DNA of 40,195 nt from Methylobacterium sp. W2 (GCF_020662345.1 NZ_VMOA01000049.1:1-40195), one strand, 5' to 3'; shown: positions 17,884-26,115, counted from the stretch's first letter. Notes: generated by a model from the letters alone, not told the origin. Numbers and translations: made by a program.

Positions 17884-18687
17884 ATGATCTTCGGGATCGA
17901 CATCAGCCTCATCGCGGGCCTGTTCGCGGTGGCCGTGGCGGCCGGGTGTGTCGATGCTATTGCGGGGGGCGGCGGCCTCATCACGGTTCCGGCCCTGCTT
18001 CTTTCCGGGCTCGATCCGGTGAGCGCCATCGCCACCAACAAACTCCAGGGCAGTGCGGGGGCCGTCTCATCGACCATCGCCTTCGCACGTCGCGGTCACA
18101 TCCATTGGCCGGCGGCATGGAAGATCGCGCTCAGCGCCGGCTTCGCGTCAATCGGCGGTGCACTCTGTGTCAGTCTGCTGCCGCGGCCCGTCCTCGACGC
18201 GGCCGTACCGGTCCTGCTGATCGGGATCGCGTTCTACTTCGCCTTCGCGCGGCGGATGAGCAGCGAGGACGCGACGGCGCGGATGCGGCCCGGCCTGTTC
18301 GCGCTCACCTGGGCTCCCGCCGTCGGATTCTACGACGGCGTGTTCGGCCCCGGCGCCGGGGCGTTCTATATGATCGGGTTCGTGACGCTGCTCGGCCTCG
18401 GCGTGGTGCGCGCCACCGCCCACACCAAGCTCGCCAATGCCGCGAGCAACCTCGGCAGCCTCGCCCTGTTCGCGGCCGGAGGCCATGTGGTCTGGCCGAT
18501 CGGCCTCGCCATGGCGGTGGGGGCCTTCATCGGAGCTCAGATCGGCTCTATCCTGGCGATCCGCCTCGGTGCGAAGCTGATCCGGCCGCTCCTCGTCACC
18601 ATCGCCTGCGCGATGGCGATCCGGTTGCTGTCGAACCCCGAGAACCCGCTGCGGCAGGCCGTGGCCGGGCTGTTCGCCGGGAGCTGA
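17884..18687 (+). CDS. TSUP family transporter (TauE/SafE type)
   Basis: Integral membrane protein of 267 residues with about eight helices in two repeats. Repeat 1 contains VDAIAGGGGLITVPALLL and TNKLQGS. Repeat 2 contains GFYDGVFGPGAGAFY and HTKLANAASNLGS. These glycine-rich and K-L motifs are typical of the sulfite/organic-sulfur exporter family (UPF0721). Substrate unknown; sulfite, sulfoacetate or other anions are described for relatives. ATG 17884. It is convergent with meaC, whose stop is only 9 bases away. Confidence 0.88.
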   Translation: MIFGIDISLIAGLFAVAVAAGCVDAIAGGGGLITVPALLLSGLDPVSAIATNKLQGSAGAVSSTIAFARRGHIHWPAAWKIALSAGFASIGGALCVSLLPRPVLDAAVPVLLIGIAFYFAFARRMSSEDATARMRPGLFALTWAPAVGFYDGVFGPGAGAFYMIGFVTLLGLGVVRATAHTKLANAASNLGSLALFAAGGHVVWPIGLAMAVGAFIGAQIGSILAIRLGAKLIRPLLVTIACAMAIRLLSNPENPLRQAVAGLFAGS

Positions 18688-18696
18688 GCGCGGGCG

Positions 18697-19743
18697 TCAG
18701 CGCGGCATGAAGGCCCAGTAATCCAGGTCGAGGATCACGGCGGGGTCGTAGCCGTCGCCGGTCTTGTCCGGGTGGGCACCGCAGGGCTGGTTCTTGGTGG
18801 CGACGGTACGCAGACGCAGGGCACCGATATCGGAACGGCCGGGAAGCTCAGCGGCTTCAAGCACTTCGCTCCAGGCGTAGACCGTATCACCGGCAAAGAG
18901 CGGGGCCACGTGGCGCCCGGCATTGATGCCGGCCAGCGCGAAGGCGTTGCCGAGGCCGTTGAAGCTGAGCGCGCGGGCGAGCGAGATCACGACGCCGCCA
19001 TAGATCAGGCGGCGGCCGAAACGGGTATCCTTGGCGGCGAACCCGTCGAAATGCACCTTCGCGGTGTTCTGGTAGAGTCGCGTAGCGATCTGGTGCTCGG
19101 CCTCTTCGACGGTCATGCCGTCCACATGGTCGATCTTCTCCCCGACGACGTAATCGCCGAACCGGTGCGGAGAGCCGGCAAGGTCGAGATCGTAGGCGCC
19201 GACGTTGAGCGGCGGCAGGGCACCGGCGAGGTCGGCCGGATCGACCACCTTGGCGAAGGTCGGGACGTGCTCCTGCTCGATCTTTGCTTCCGGGTCGCGC
19301 TTCTTTACCAGCACCCAGCGGCAATAGCTCAGAACCGTCTCGCCATTGGCGTCCGAGCCGGTGGAGCGGACGTAGACCACGCCGGTCTGGCGGTTCGAGC
19401 TCTCCTTGAGGCCGATCACCTCGGAGACCGTGGACAGGGTCTCGCCGGGATAGACCGGCCGGCGGAAGCCGCCCTCGGCGTAGCCGAGATTGGCGAGCGC
19501 GTTCAAGGAGATATCCGGCACCGTCTTGCCGAACACGACGTGGAAGGTAAGGAGGTCGTCGAGCGGGCTCTGCGGGTAGCCGATCGCCTTGGCGAAAGCA
19601 TCCGAGGACTGCACCGCGAAGCGTGGCCCGTAGAGCGAGGTATAGAGCGCGACGTCGCCGCTCGTCACCGTGCGTGGGGTGGCATGGCGGATGGTTTCGC
19701 CGAGGCGGTAATCCTCGAAGAAGCGGCCGGGATTGGTCTTCAT
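18697..19743 (-). CDS. meaC: Mesaconyl-CoA hydratase (MaoC family, ethylmalonyl-CoA pathway)
   Basis: Double hot-dog-fold hydratase of 348 residues that hydrates mesaconyl-CoA to beta-methylmalyl-CoA, the step after methylsuccinyl-CoA dehydrogenase. It is called mch in Rhodobacter and meaC in methylotrophs. It starts NPGRFFEDYRLGETIRHATPRTV and has two MaoC-like halves (about 1-160 and 180-345). Length and N-terminus match the dedicated enzyme and not ordinary 150-residue MaoC proteins. Start is ATG 19743; a GTG one codon upstream is the alternative. Finding both mcd and meaC within 8 kb supports use of the ethylmalonyl-CoA pathway in this organism. Confidence 0.88.
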   Translation of the reverse strand: MKTNPGRFFEDYRLGETIRHATPRTVTSGDVALYTSLYGPRFAVQSSDAFAKAIGYPQSPLDDLLTFHVVFGKTVPDISLNALANLGYAEGGFRRPVYPGETLSTVSEVIGLKESSNRQTGVVYVRSTGSDANGETVLSYCRWVLVKKRDPEAKIEQEHVPTFAKVVDPADLAGALPPLNVGAYDLDLAGSPHRFGDYVVGEKIDHVDGMTVEEAEHQIATRLYQNTAKVHFDGFAAKDTRFGRRLIYGGVVISLARALSFNGLGNAFALAGINAGRHVAPLFAGDTVYAWSEVLEAAELPGRSDIGALRLRTVATKNQPCGAHPDKTGDGYDPAVILDLDYWAFMPR

Positions 19744-19793
19744 CACTGGGTCGTCCTTCGGATTGGGTCTCGTCTCTTCGGCCCGGGGCGGAT

Positions 19794-20096
19794 TCAGCCG
19801 CCGTAGACGACGGTCTGGGGCGGAATGAACTCGTGCAGGAGGCGGCTCACGAAGAGCAGCAGAAGCACGAGGACGATCGGCGACAGGTCGATGCCGCCGA
19901 GATTGGGCAGGATGCTGCGGATCGGGCGAAGGACCGGCTCGGTCAGCCGATACAGCACCTGACCGATCTGCGAGACGATCGGATTGCGGACATTGACCAC
20001 GTTGAAGGCCACGAGCCAGCTCAGCACGGCGCTGGCGATGAGTACATAGATGAAGAGCTGCACGACGGTGTCGAAGAGCCAGAGAAGAGCATACAT
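19794..20096 (-). CDS. YggT family membrane protein
   Basis: Small membrane protein of 100 residues with two hydrophobic segments (about 5-30 and 70-92) separated by the family motif LTEPVLRPIRSILPNLGGIDLSP. YggT proteins are widespread; roles in osmotic tolerance and division-plane factor placement have been proposed but are not settled. It is likely in a unit with meaC, 50 bases further downstream on the same strand. Confidence 0.9.
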   Translation of the reverse strand: MYALLWLFDTVVQLFIYVLIASAVLSWLVAFNVVNVRNPIVSQIGQVLYRLTEPVLRPIRSILPNLGGIDLSPIVLVLLLLFVSRLLHEFIPPQTVVYGG

Positions 20097-20162
20097 GCGC
20101 GGTCTGATGTCCTCGTTCGCCCTGCCTTGTCAGGCTCGGGTCTAACGTCGGGAATTCCGGAA

Positions 20163-20191
20163 TTGACAGGTCGAGGTACGCGCGCCTACAA
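20163..20191 (+). promoter_or_regulatory. Sigma-70-type promoter of tRNA-Ala
   Basis: Consensus -35 TTGACA at 20163-20168, a 17-base spacer, and a -10 CTACAA at 20186-20191, ending 17 bases before the mature tRNA. A perfect palindrome AATTCCGGAATT (20153-20164) touches the -35 box. Confidence 0.7.
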
Positions 20192-20208
20192 GGCCGGCAC
20201 CTCGGAAC

Positions 20209-20284
20209 GGGGCTGTAGCTCAGATGGGAGAGCGCCGCAATCGCACTGCGGAGGTCAGCGGTTCGATCCCGCTCAGCTCCACCA
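20209..20284 (+). tRNA. tRNA-Ala (anticodon CGC)
   Basis: A 76-base cloverleaf with encoded CCA. The acceptor stem GGGGCTG pairs with CAGCTCC (one G-T pair). The D arm is AGCTCAGATGGGAGAGC. The anticodon stem CCGCA/TGCGG closes the loop ATCGCAC, giving anticodon CGC for GCG alanine codons. The T arm is AGCGG-TTCGATC-CCGCT. It marks the junction between core genome and the accessory region that follows. Confidence 0.95.
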
Positions 20285-20321
20285 GGCAGTCTGCAGAAAC
20301 TGCTTGTCTGGTGGTCTTTTT
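20279..20321 (+). terminator. Terminator of tRNA-Ala transcript
   Basis: CCACCAG-GCAG (20279-20289) pairs with CTGC and CTGGTGG (20300-20303, 20308-20314), followed by TCTTTTT. The left arm includes the tRNA 3' CCA end. Confidence 0.7.
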
Positions 20322-20618
20322 AAAAAGCGTCGTAGCGTCCGTGGCTTAGCTGGACCTCTTCGAGTCTACGCCGGTCTCGGTCGCTGGAGACCCGAGATAA
20401 TCCGCGAGATATCGGCGCGGTCTCAGCAACCCTCGATCTCGTTTCCGCGGATGCGCCTCGCCGGTCGATGACTGCGTCCTTCACGACAGTCTGTTTCATT
20501 CGTTTCCCGCATCGCATACAACCCGCGAACGGTCGCAAACGCAGCGATGGCAAAAGCAGTTGGGAGTGGTGCGGGTCTGGCTGTCGATGACAGATAGGTA
20601 ATCGACGGCGCTTTGCGC
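20322..20618. other. Non-coding stretch between tRNA and recombinase gene
   Basis: About 300 bases with no convincing gene. Frames through it on the minus strand are Arg/Ser-rich and have no family resemblance. This is where an integration boundary would be expected, but no copy of the tRNA 3' end was found further downstream in the window. Confidence 0.4.
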
Positions 20619-22238
20619 TCAGACCCCGAATGCGCGTTCCTGCTCGGCCCAGGATATCGGTAGCACCACAAGATCACGCACGCCGATGCCGCGGGGTAAA
20701 CGACCGTCTACGATCGCGTCGACGATCCGCGGCGAGAGATGTGCCAGCGGCAGCAACATCCGCACCGAGCGTTCGCTGCAGTCCTCGCGGGCGGCGATGG
20801 CATTGGTGGCGGTGACCCGCGCGGCGACGAGGTCGTCGATCCAGGCGCGGCTGCGGGCTATGGCCTTGAGGATGCGTATGCGGTCTTCGGGCTTCATCGG
20901 TCGCAGGCCGGCGTGCTCCGATCCCGGCGGGACGATGATGTCCCGCCGGTTGTGAGCGCGCTTCGGGGCCCATGCGATCCGGATGGGCTCGCGTTCCTCG
21001 GTGCCAAGAAGATCGATGTGAAGGGTGTCGGGATGGACGGTCACCTGTCTCAGCCGACCGGCGATCGTCTCGGCGTCGCTGAGAGGCTCGGCAGATGCTG
21101 AAGGGGATGCAGAGGTAGTGGACGAGATGCCGGCGGAGGCCGGTAGGGCTCGCAGCGTTGCAAGCACGAGCGCCTCGATCGCGTGGGCGGCGACGCGGCG
21201 GACCGTGCCGGAGGGCTTTCCCTGCAGCACCGTCTGGCTGACATAGTATCGGTAACGACGCGCGCCCTTGGCGGTATGGGTCGGGGTCATGAGGTCGCCG
21301 CGGTCGTCTCGGATGCGCCCAACGAGGAGATGAGCGCATTCCTGCCGTCTCGCGGTGTGGCCGTGGTGGTTGCGAGCGACTTGCGCCTGCACCGTATCGA
21401 AGATCACCGGATCGACAATGCCGGCATGCTGGCCCTCATGAACCTTCCCCTTGTGCGTGAGCCGGCCGACATAGATCGGGCTCCCCAGGATCTGGTATAG
21501 GTGGCCGCGGGTGAAGACGCCGCCCCCGACCGTGCGGCCCTTGCCATCGAGGCGTTCAGGCACGCGGATGCAGGCCTGTTCCAGTTCGGCCTTCAATCCA
21601 ATGACGGTCCCGAGCGCGAGATAACGCTCGAAGATCATCCGCACCACCTCGGCCTGATCGGGGACGACGTGCAGGTCCCGGTCCGCAGCCCGGTAGCCGA
21701 GCGGCACGACGCCGCCCATCCAAAGACCCTTGCGCTTGCTTGCGGCGATCTTGTCGCGGATGCGTTCACCGGTGACCTCACGCTCGAACTGGGCGAAGGA
21801 GAGCAGCACGTTGAGGGTCAGCCGACCCATACTGCTCGTGGTGTTGAAGGCCTGGGTCACCGATACGAACGAGACCCCGTGCTCATCGAAGGTCTCGACG
21901 AGCTTGGCGAAGTCGGAAAGCGCCCGGGTAAGGCGATCGACCTTGTAGACCACCACCACGTCGATGCGACGGGCCTGAATCTCGGCGAGAAGCCGCTGCA
22001 GGGCAGGGCGATCGAGGGAACCGCCCGAGAAGCCCCCATCGTCATATCGGGTGGGGAGACAACGCCAACCTTCGTGCGCTTGGCTCTTGATGTAGGCCTC
22101 GGCTGCCTCGCGTTGGTTATCGAGGGAGTTGAACTCCTGTTCGAGCCCATGTTCAGTCGAGACCCGGGTATAGATCGCGCATCGCAGCACAGACGGCTTT
22201 GGCGCGGGTTCTCTCATCCGCTTCATCGCGGGCTTCAT
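20619..22238 (-). CDS. Large serine recombinase (site-specific integrase/resolvase family)
   Basis: DNA recombinase of 539 residues. The N-terminal resolvase domain (about 18-165) has the catalytic serine in YTRVSTEHG (Ser27) and the typical YKVDRLTRAL and SFAQFEREVTGERIRDKI blocks. The recombinase domain (about 185-310) contains YQILGSPIYVGRLTHKGKVHEG and RYRYYVSQ. A C-terminal helical region ends near ERAFGV. The paired cysteines of the zinc ribbon seen in many large serine recombinases are absent. The start ATG overlaps the stop of the DUF2924 gene (ATGA), so they are translationally coupled. It probably drove integration of this island or belongs to a prophage remnant. Confidence 0.9.
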   Translation of the reverse strand: MKPAMKRMREPAPKPSVLRCAIYTRVSTEHGLEQEFNSLDNQREAAEAYIKSQAHEGWRCLPTRYDDGGFSGGSLDRPALQRLLAEIQARRIDVVVVYKVDRLTRALSDFAKLVETFDEHGVSFVSVTQAFNTTSSMGRLTLNVLLSFAQFEREVTGERIRDKIAASKRKGLWMGGVVPLGYRAADRDLHVVPDQAEVVRMIFERYLALGTVIGLKAELEQACIRVPERLDGKGRTVGGGVFTRGHLYQILGSPIYVGRLTHKGKVHEGQHAGIVDPVIFDTVQAQVARNHHGHTARRQECAHLLVGRIRDDRGDLMTPTHTAKGARRYRYYVSQTVLQGKPSGTVRRVAAHAIEALVLATLRALPASAGISSTTSASPSASAEPLSDAETIAGRLRQVTVHPDTLHIDLLGTEEREPIRIAWAPKRAHNRRDIIVPPGSEHAGLRPMKPEDRIRILKAIARSRAWIDDLVAARVTATNAIAAREDCSERSVRMLLPLAHLSPRIVDAIVDGRLPRGIGVRDLVVLPISWAEQERAFGV

Positions 22239-22834
22239 CGAGCGATCCCCCTATTCTGTCCCGCACGCACTTTCGCCGCTTCCGTCCCCGTCGCCTTCCC
22301 GCGCAAGCCAAAGAAACGTGGCCCGTTCCAGTTCGTACCGGTGATCGCCCGGGCAACCTTCGACAGGCTATCGTAGCCGATGCCGTTCCAGGCAAAGCCC
22401 TGCTCCAGCACCGTCACTTGCTGCAGCTCCCCCCGCCACTCTCGCACCAGCACGGTCCCGGGACGGCTCGCCGACGCAGAGGGGAGGGGGATCGCATCAA
22501 TCGCGGATGCGCTCGCCGCATCGTGACGTCCGCCGCGCCGATAGGTCTCGCCCCGAGCGAGGCGATTTAGTTGACGCGCCGTCTCACGATCCAAGTCGCC
22601 GAAGGCGGCGGCCTGGACGCGGTAGGCCAAGATTCCGTGCAGCAGCGGGCGGGTGAGATGCTCTGGCGCGGGGCGCCCAAGCATCTTGCGCCAGCGCCTC
22701 TGCAGACCGGCAAGATCCAGGGCTGCGAGCCGGGCGAGCTCGGCCTCGACGTGATCGTCGCGGCCTACACGGGAGACCACCACACCGCTCGGAGGCGTAG
22801 CGTTTGAGGCAATGGCGATCATCGGCTTGCTCAT
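22235..22834 (-). CDS. DUF2924 domain protein
   Basis: Protein of 199 residues with the DUF2924 pattern: an N-terminal helical part LDLAGLQRRWRKMLGRPAP and LLHGILAYRVQAAAFGDLD (about 40-90), a variable Ala/Ser-rich middle, and a C-terminal PGTVLVREWRGELQQV-VLEQGFAWNG-SLSKVARAITGTNWNGPRFFGL block (about 125-180). The C-terminal part resembles small DNA-associated RAMA/DUF2924 modules. Function is unknown. The family is regularly found next to serine recombinases and DUF3489 proteins in alphaproteobacteria, as here, which suggests a helper role in recombination or control of it. Confidence 0.85.
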   Translation of the reverse strand: MSKPMIAIASNATPPSGVVVSRVGRDDHVEAELARLAALDLAGLQRRWRKMLGRPAPEHLTRPLLHGILAYRVQAAAFGDLDRETARQLNRLARGETYRRGGRHDAASASAIDAIPLPSASASRPGTVLVREWRGELQQVTVLEQGFAWNGIGYDSLSKVARAITGTNWNGPRFFGLRGKATGTEAAKVRAGQNRGIAR

Positions 22835-22866
22835 CGGCGTACTCGGTACTCTCGCCCTTGCCGTGA

Positions 22867-23436
22867 TCAGACGGCCGCAGCCACGGCGTTGGTCTCGCCG
22901 TCCTTGCGTCGAGCCGGCCCGCGGCTGGACTTAGGCCGCCGGGCCGGCTCCTCGGGCTCGATGCGATAGGCGGTCGCGCCGTCCGCGCGTTTGCTCTTGG
23001 CCAAGATCCGACCGGCCGATCGCAGGCGGGAGAGCACCGCCCGGGTCGTGTGTGGCAGCCATCCGCTGATGGCGATTAACTCAGCGAGGGAAGCACCTTC
23101 GGCCCGGCTGAGAAGCCTGAGCACAAGCTCGCGTTTGCTCACCGCGGTCGGTGGCAGCGTGGCGCGATCCACCCCCGCATGAGGGACTGGAACAGGCGGC
23201 GTCATTCCGACCGATACATACCCGGCCGGCGTAAGATCATGTGCCGTCACGCCCGCCAGCTCGTGGGCCTCGCTCACCGCGATGAGCCTGCGCTTTAAGA
23301 GCCGGCCGACTGTGCGCTTGCAGGAGAGTGGTGTCATCGTCTCGGGGAGGGCGATCCGGCCATGCGACTGGTTCGCTGCCGCGGACGGGACGGCGGCATC
23401 ATTGCGGGAGAGGGCCGGGTGGGTCACGATCGACAT
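22867..23436 (-). CDS. DUF3489 domain protein
   Basis: Protein of 189 residues. The C-terminal half (about 100-165) has the DUF3489 winged-helix-like pattern: SKRELVLRLLSRAEGASLAELIAISGWLPHTTRAVLSRLRSAGR, followed by a basic tail. This suggests DNA binding. An upstream segment (AGVTAHDLTPAGY) fits the usual N-terminal part. ATG 23436 is favoured by a TGGAG 7 bases before it; the longer frame to 23598 adds unrelated residues. It is second in the minus-strand series 80-residue protein, DUF3489, DUF2924, recombinase. Confidence 0.8.
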   Translation of the reverse strand: MSIVTHPALSRNDAAVPSAAANQSHGRIALPETMTPLSCKRTVGRLLKRRLIAVSEAHELAGVTAHDLTPAGYVSVGMTPPVPVPHAGVDRATLPPTAVSKRELVLRLLSRAEGASLAELIAISGWLPHTTRAVLSRLRSAGRILAKSKRADGATAYRIEPEEPARRPKSSRGPARRKDGETNAVAAAV

Positions 23437-23548
23437 GGAAAGCTCCAGGTGCGGCGGAGGTGCCATCACTCCGACCCCGCGATCGGCGACATGCCGGCGG
23501 GGCTGGGCGAACCCGAAGGTTCGGAGCAAAATCGGAACGAGCGATCGA

Positions 23549-23791
23549 TCAGTCGTCCGGTGTCCTCCTGCGTTCGTCGGCGCGGGTGATCCGACCAATC
23601 AGGCAGACGGCACCGTGCAAGGTTGTCGCCACATGGAGAAACGTATCCAGATCGATGATGATTTGCAGGGCCTCGCGCTCCGAGCCAGCCTCGGCGCAGG
23701 CCAAAGCTGCCTTCGAGACCGCAACCGCATCGCTCAAGCGTGTGCGGATCTCATGCAAGCATGCAACTATACTTAAGCCCGTCAGGCTCAT
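23549..23791 (-). CDS. Hypothetical 80-residue helical protein of the recombinase block
   Basis: Unrecognised. It starts at ATG 23791 with GGAGG 7 bases upstream, a good ribosome site. The sequence is largely helical (LHEIRTRLSDAVAVSKAALACAEAG, then EREALQIIIDLDTFLHVATTL) with an acidic/Arg tail. It lies 112 bases upstream of the DUF3489 gene on the same strand and is probably the first gene of that operon. Confidence 0.6.
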   Translation of the reverse strand: MSLTGLSIVACLHEIRTRLSDAVAVSKAALACAEAGSEREALQIIIDLDTFLHVATTLHGAVCLIGRITRADERRRTPDD

Positions 23792-24167
23792 CGCCGTCCT
23801 CCGTTTCGGTCCGCCAGCACACACATGCTCGGATCGGTGCGGCAGTCGAATGAAATCTCTCCTGATATCCAATAAAAGCTCTAACATTCCGTCGGTAACG
23901 CATGAAGCCACCACTTGGAGTGCTCATTCCGAACGATAATGCAGACTTTCCCGGAATCTGCCTGATCGGACCAAACTGGCAACAAATTCATCACGACATA
24001 GGGGCGTATGGGTTCGCATCCATCCGTCTTCGCCATTACCTTTTACCCAAAAAATACATCGCCTATACAGCAACTTGGCGGACCCCGTTTTTCGGCACGT
24101 CCCCAGCAAGTACCCAAAATCCCGGGCTTAGCCGGTACTCACGGCGTCCAGCTTTCCACGGGTCGGA
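23792..24167. other. AT-richer spacer in the island
   Basis: 376 bases with lower GC than the surroundings and only short frames without resemblance to anything known. It probably contains the promoter for the minus-strand recombinase operon. No clear box, repeat or RNA was recognised. Confidence 0.3.
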
Positions 24168-24365
24168 CTACCGAGACCCAGCCGCCTCGCGCTCCCAACG
24201 CTCCGGACCGAGCTTCCTTGCCAAATCCGACGGCGTCTTGGCCCGGACGTAGCCACGGCTTACCTGGCCGGACAGGCTCGCCATCTCGGTCAACACGTCG
24301 CCGTCGGATGCCTTGAAGTAGGCCATCTCCATCTCGTCCGCAGCTCTCGCCAATGATTTGTCCAC
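24168..24365 (-). CDS. Hypothetical 65-residue protein
   Basis: Unrecognised small frame with a balanced, protein-like composition (contains MEMAYFKASDGDVLTEMASL and SDLARKLGPERWEREA). GTG start at 24365 without a clear ribosome site. The antisense frame here looks less protein-like. Plausible small island gene. Confidence 0.4.
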   Translation of the reverse strand: MDKSLARAADEMEMAYFKASDGDVLTEMASLSGQVSRGYVRAKTPSDLARKLGPERWEREAAGSR

Positions 24366-24429
24366 GAGAACGAAAAGAGAACAAATCTGACGAAGGGTCG
24401 ATTCCGGGACGCGGCGGTTCGCGGCGTCG

Positions 24430-24615
24430 TTAGCTGATCTTCAGCCAGGAGCGGATCATCTGACGCCGGGCCACGTACCGCCTCCACTCGCGGTAGCGAT
24501 CGATGGGTGCGGCGCAATCGGCAGACGCAAGGACGCGCTCGACGCCGACGAGGATGCTCATCGCCCCGAACGGGCAGATCGCTGTTAGGACGAAGTCGAC
24601 GTCGTCGCTATCCAA
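24430..24615 (-). CDS. Hypothetical 61-residue protein
   Basis: Unrecognised small frame with a hydrophobic middle (LTAICPFGAMSILVGVERVL) and a basic end (YREWRRYVARRQMIRSWLK). The only in-frame start is TTG at 24615, so it could be the remnant of a longer gene. It lies on the same strand as the 65-residue frame. Confidence 0.3.
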   Translation of the reverse strand: MDSDDVDFVLTAICPFGAMSILVGVERVLASADCAAPIDRYREWRRYVARRQMIRSWLKIS

Positions 24616-24698
24616 GGATCGTGGTCTCTATCGTGGGTTCGTTAGAACTCGCACAACGCGCCTGGAGCGGCTAGGGTGCCTGGCGACGCGGGGGCCCG

Positions 24699-25121
24699 GT
24701 GGTCAACACACTCACGCCTGGACAACGCAGCGAGCGCATGGGGCGGGTCCACAACAAGAACACCAAACCCGAGATGCGGGTCCGACGCCTGGTCCATTCC
24801 ATGGGCTACCAGTACCGGCTACATCGGAAGGACCCGCCCGGCAAGCCGGACATGGTCTTCCCCTCACTGAAGGCGGTCATCCTGGTGCACGAGTGCTTCT
24901 GGCATCGGCACCCCGATCCGTCCTGCCCCCTGACCCGCACTCCCAAGTCCAGGCTTGAATTCTGGGGACCGAAGTTCAAGGCGAACCACGCACGCGACCT
25001 GCGTAACGAGGCGGAATTGACTCGCCTGGGCTGGCGAGTCCTAACGGTTTGGGAATGCGGATTAAGGGACGTTGAAGGACTTCAGGGGATAGTCCGTGCG
25101 TTCCTTGGAGCCAAAGGGTGA
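24699..25121 (+). CDS. vsr: Very short patch repair endonuclease Vsr
   Basis: DNA mismatch endonuclease of 140 residues that nicks beside T:G mismatches created by deamination of 5-methylcytosine. The family active-site residues are all visible at the same numbers as in E. coli Vsr: Glu25 (KPE), Asp51 (KPD), His64, Cys66, His69 and His71. A zinc-ligand cysteine at Cys76 is shifted by three residues, and a later Cys is at 120. GTG start at 24699; ATG 24738 would remove conserved residues. The methyltransferase it should accompany starts 4 bases downstream but is truncated. Confidence 0.92.
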   Translation: MVNTLTPGQRSERMGRVHNKNTKPEMRVRRLVHSMGYQYRLHRKDPPGKPDMVFPSLKAVILVHECFWHRHPDPSCPLTRTPKSRLEFWGPKFKANHARDLRNEAELTRLGWRVLTVWECGLRDVEGLQGIVRAFLGAKG

Positions 25122-25124
25122 AAC

Positions 25125-25252
25125 GTGCGCGCGGTCGAGTTATTCGCCGGTGCCGGGGGGCTGGCCCTCGGTCTCAGTAAGGCCGGCTTCAAGCCGTGGC
25201 CGGCCCCCATTCGGTGGCCCAGGGTCGAAGTTAGTGCATCGTTGGTTGGAGT
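25125..25252 (+). pseudogene. 5' fragment of a Dcm-type cytosine-5 DNA methyltransferase
   Basis: The frame from GTG 25125 begins with methyltransferase motif I (VELFAGAGGLALGLSKAGF), the S-adenosylmethionine-binding start of C5 methyltransferases. Resemblance ends at about 25195; the following 57 bases up to the IS end do not continue the family. The missing catalytic parts are not found on the other side of the IS, so sequence was lost as well as interrupted. The 3-base gap to vsr indicates a former dcm-vsr operon. Confidence 0.8.
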
Positions 25253-25275
25253 TGACCCCGTTTATGGTCCACGGC

Positions 25276-26115
25276 CTATGCAAGTTCCCGGGCTGTGACA
25301 GCTTGGTTGGCGAAGGCTCGGGGCGTCAAGCCGCCTAGGGCCGTGTGAGGTCGATCTTCGTTGTAGTGGCACCTCCAGTCCTCGATGCGCTCACGGGCAT
25401 CAGCCAGCGACAGGAACCACGAGGCGTTCAAGCACTCCGCTCGAAGACGGCCGTTAAACGACTCAATATAGGCGTTGTCGGTCGGCTTGCCCGGTCGGGA
25501 GAAGTCGATCTCGACCCCGTTCAGGTAGGCCCATTGGTCGAGCATGCGCCCGGCGAACTCCGGTCCATTATCCACCCGGAGACTCTTGGGCCGACCTCGC
25601 AGCCGGACCAAGGCGTCCAGAGCCTCGGTCACCTGGAAGGCGCGGAAGTTGGCTCTCGGTGTCAGTGAGAGCGCCTCTCGCGTGTGGCAATCGACGACGG
25701 TCAGGATCCGGAACGGACGCCCGTCGAACAGGCGGTCGGACATGAAGTCCATGGCCCAGACCTCGTTGGGTCCAACGATCGCCGGTCGTCCCTGGCGATA
25801 ACGCCAGGCTCGTTTGCGCTTGGGCAGCTTGGACCTGATCGACAGTCCCTCGTCGCGGTAGATCCGGTAGGTGCGCTTATGGTTCACCTCCCAGCCCTCC
25901 CGTCGTAACAGGATGTGCAGCCGCCGGTAGCCGTAGCGCACCCGTGCGGCAGCCAACTCCTTCAATCGCATCCGCAGCGCGACCTGAGGGTCCGAGCGCT
26001 TCCTGTAGCGCTGGGACGAGCAGCCGAAGCCGGTAGCCAGACAGGCCTGACGCTCGCTGATCCCATAGGCAACCTGCAGGTGACCAGCGACCTCACGGCG
26101 AGCGGCGGGCCTCAC
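25276..26115 (-). CDS. IS3-family transposase OrfB (integrase catalytic core), copy 1
   Basis: Catalytic part of the transposase, 279 residues. An N-terminal HTH_21-like part (YGYRRLHILLRREGW) is followed by the rve integrase core with the D-D-E triad: WAMDFMSD, VDNGPEF and NAYIESFNGRLRAECLN. The C-terminus shows the HYNEDRPHTALGGLTP block. The GTG start shares one base with the orfA stop. An OrfAB fusion by -1 frameshift is usual for the family. Confidence 0.93.
   Translation of the reverse strand: MRPAARREVAGHLQVAYGISERQACLATGFGCSSQRYRKRSDPQVALRMRLKELAAARVRYGYRRLHILLRREGWEVNHKRTYRIYRDEGLSIRSKLPKRKRAWRYRQGRPAIVGPNEVWAMDFMSDRLFDGRPFRILTVVDCHTREALSLTPRANFRAFQVTEALDALVRLRGRPKSLRVDNGPEFAGRMLDQWAYLNGVEIDFSRPGKPTDNAYIESFNGRLRAECLNASWFLSLADARERIEDWRCHYNEDRPHTALGGLTPRAFANQAVTARELA

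Noticed and set aside
18772..19806. 344-residue plus-strand frame opposite meaC
   Set aside because: Shadow frame; meaC is recognised with full-length family features.
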